DNA of 64,000 bases from Pasteurella sp030783905 (GTDB lineage Bacteria > Pseudomonadota > Gammaproteobacteria > Enterobacterales > Pasteurellaceae). Each line of letters opens with the position of its first letter. Positions within the stretch are counted from its first letter, which is position 1. Where the stretch lies: contig CP182107.1 of the NCBI GenBank assembly GCA_051122655.1, positions 682,001 to 746,000 of the forward strand, read 5' to 3'. The notes beneath the pieces are model-generated. The model did no database searches, had not been told where the DNA came from, and saw only the letters and a list, made by a program, of their open reading frames with translations. The translations under genes were made by a program, and so were the position numbers. Below, piece by piece: positions 62,612 to 64,000 of the stretch.

Positions 62612-64000
62612 ATGTCTGAACAAACTTTTATACTTGGCAAAGATGCCGCACTAGAAGACAGTATTCACAAATTTCAACAAAAACTCACCGCACTTGGTTT
62701 CAATATTGAAGAAGCATCTTGGCTTAATCCGGTGCCTAATGTCTGGTCAGTGCATATTCGTGATAAAGATTGCCCACAATGCTTTACTAATGGTAAAGGG
62801 GCAACGAAAAAGGCCGCACTCGCCTCCGCATTAGGGGAATACTTTGAGCGCCTTTCCTCTAATTATTTCTTTGCTGATTTCTATTTAGGGCAGGCTATCG
62901 CGAATGGCGATTTTGTGCATTATCCGAATGAAAAATGGTTTCCAATCGAAAACGAACAACGCTTACCTGACGGGCTTTTAAATCAAGAATTGTTAGACTA
63001 TTACGATCCACAACAAGAATTAACCCCTCAATTATTAGTGGATTTACAGTCAGGTCATTATGATCGAGGTATTGTTGCCATGCCATATGTGCGTCAATCA
63101 GATCAAAGCACGGTCTATATTCCACAAAGTATCATTGCTAACCTGTATGTGTCTAACGGAATGTCTGCGGGTAACAGTAAATTTGAAGCACGCGTACAGG
63201 GGCTTTCTGAAGTTTTTGAACGTCATATTAAAAATAAAATTATTGCCGAAGCGATCAGTTTGCCGTTAATTCCTCGCGAAGTAATGGATCGTTTCCCCAC
63301 TATCCAAGCAGCTATTGCGAAATTAGAACAAGAAGGTTTCCCTATTTTAGCCTATGACGCCTCATTAGGCGGAAAATATCCCGTAATTTGTGTGATTTTA
63401 CTCAATCCCAATAATGGCACCTGCTTTGCTTCTTTTGGTGCACACCCTAATTTCCAAGTCGCACTAGAAAGAACGGTCACTGAATTATTGCAAGGTCGAA
63501 GCCTAAAAGATCTTGATGTATTTACGCCGCCTTCTTTCAATAATGAGGATGTGGCAGAACACGCTAATTTAGAAACCCATTTTATTGATTCAAGTGGTTT
63601 AATTTCGTGGGACTTATTCAAAACCGAAGCCGATTATCCATTTGTCGACTGGGATTTTTCAGGTAGTACTGAACAAGAATACCACAACCTCATGACAATT
63701 TTCCAAGCAGAACAGAAAGACGTCTATATTATGGATTACAACTATTTGGATGTGTATGCTTGTCGGATTATCGTGCCTGGTATGTCGGATATTTATCCTG
63801 TGGATGATTTAATTTATGCCAATAACAATATGGGCATGGATTGGCGAGAAATTTTGCTAGACCTACCGCACTTTCATCACGATAAATCAACTTATCAAGA
63901 ATTATTGGCGGAATTAGATGAACAAGGGATTGATGATGCCACTCGTGTGCGGGAATTTATTGGTATTGTCGCGCCCCCAAAATCAGGTTGGGCAACCTTG
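62612..64000 (+). CDS. ycaO: YcaO, S12 methylthiotransferase accessory factor (N-terminal part)
   Basis: The frame runs open to the window edge, giving 463 residues of a family member usually near 586. YcaO-domain enzymes bind ATP to activate amide backbones; E. coli YcaO supports beta-methylthiolation of ribosomal protein S12 with RimO. Conserved segments are GKGATKKAALASALGEYFERLSSNY (key ALGEYFER, about 78-85), KFEARVQGLSEVFERH (about 190) and FGAHPNFQVALERTVTELLQGR (key ALERTVTELLQGR). The C-terminus is outside the window. Confidence 0.93.
   Translation, partial: MSEQTFILGKDAALEDSIHKFQQKLTALGFNIEEASWLNPVPNVWSVHIRDKDCPQCFTNGKGATKKAALASALGEYFERLSSNYFFADFYLGQAIANGDFVHYPNEKWFPIENEQRLPDGLLNQELLDYYDPQQELTPQLLVDLQSGHYDRGIVAMPYVRQSDQSTVYIPQSIIANLYVSNGMSAGNSKFEARVQGLSEVFERHIKNKIIAEAISLPLIPREVMDRFPTIQAAIAKLEQEGFPILAYDASLGGKYPVICVILLNPNNGTCFASFGAHPNFQVALERTVTELLQGRSLKDLDVFTPPSFNNEDVAEHANLETHFIDSSGLISWDLFKTEADYPFVDWDFSGSTEQEYHNLMTIFQAEQKDVYIMDYNYLDVYACRIIVPGMSDIYPVDDLIYANNNMGMDWREILLDLPHFHHDKSTYQELLAELDEQGIDDATRVREFIGIVAPPKSGWATL

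Noticed and set aside
1..64000. CRISPR arrays, restriction-modification, toxin-antitoxin pairs, insertion sequences and prophage genes
   Set aside because: None was found on reading both strands; gene content is core metabolism and envelope, with uniform codon use.

Overview
The window is ordinary-looking chromosome from a gamma-proteobacterium of the family Pasteurellaceae, most likely Pasteurella multocida or a close relative. This rests on the AT-rich coding style, the many copies of the Haemophilus/Pasteurella-type DNA uptake core AAGTGCGGT (for example near 3660, 11732, 27253, 28981, 37869 and 56191), and gene neighbourhoods known from Haemophilus and E. coli. Species is inferred from protein resemblance, not from a database search. 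No CRISPR array, insertion sequence, prophage or rRNA operon was seen.

Layout. 1-8160: end of a beta-carbonic anhydrase, cnoX-like thioredoxin-fold protein, trxB-cydD-cydC, the 4.5S RNA gene ffs on the minus strand, then tesB overlapping a DUF455 gene. 8200-10522: rlmM and gcvA on the minus strand, with a GcvB small RNA divergent from gcvA. 10690-15605: ilvE, cytosine catabolism genes codBA (PurR-type operator) and aroG (TrpR-type operator). 15745-25594: lolCDE, a 2-hydroxyacid dehydrogenase, the prfA-prmC-sirB1-kdsA cluster and pykA. 25845-26917: tRNA-Val(GAC) followed by a gene-free stretch with repeats that may be an old integration site, and a cold-shock gene with a long leader. 26917-35790: tehB, an unrecognised acidic protein, dapD and a giant alpha-2-macroglobulin-like lipoprotein. 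35855-41071: cysB, rluB, yciO and the aroF-tyrA operon with TyrR-type boxes. 41455-44988: two ferritins, fnr with an FNR-type site, uspE and a cytochrome b562. 45068-54010: sppA, a ydjA-type nitroreductase, a small lipoprotein and kinase-like gene, a lipoprotein, nagK, pgpB, ribA, an orphan peptide-binding lipoprotein and ybaN. 54132-64000: prlC, a divergent Nramp-fold transporter, a Met-Leu-Gln-Gln tRNA operon, nagC, hemA, gloB, a yafS-like methyltransferase and the start of ycaO.

Themes. Aromatic amino-acid entry is split between two DAHP synthases whose upstream regions carry different operator types (TrpR-like for aroG, TyrR-like for aroF-tyrA). Redox and respiration are represented by trxB, cydDC, fnr, a cytochrome b562 and ferritins. 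Envelope functions include lolCDE, sppA, pgpB, the alpha-2-macroglobulin-like lipoprotein and several small lipoproteins. The less-explained items are short: an 11-codon reading frame with its own promoter-like signals ahead of prfA, a 33-residue membrane peptide next to fnr, a 44-residue glycine-rich lipoprotein coupled to a kinase-like gene, and the repeat-rich stretch behind tRNA-Val. I did not find a clear new multi-gene system.
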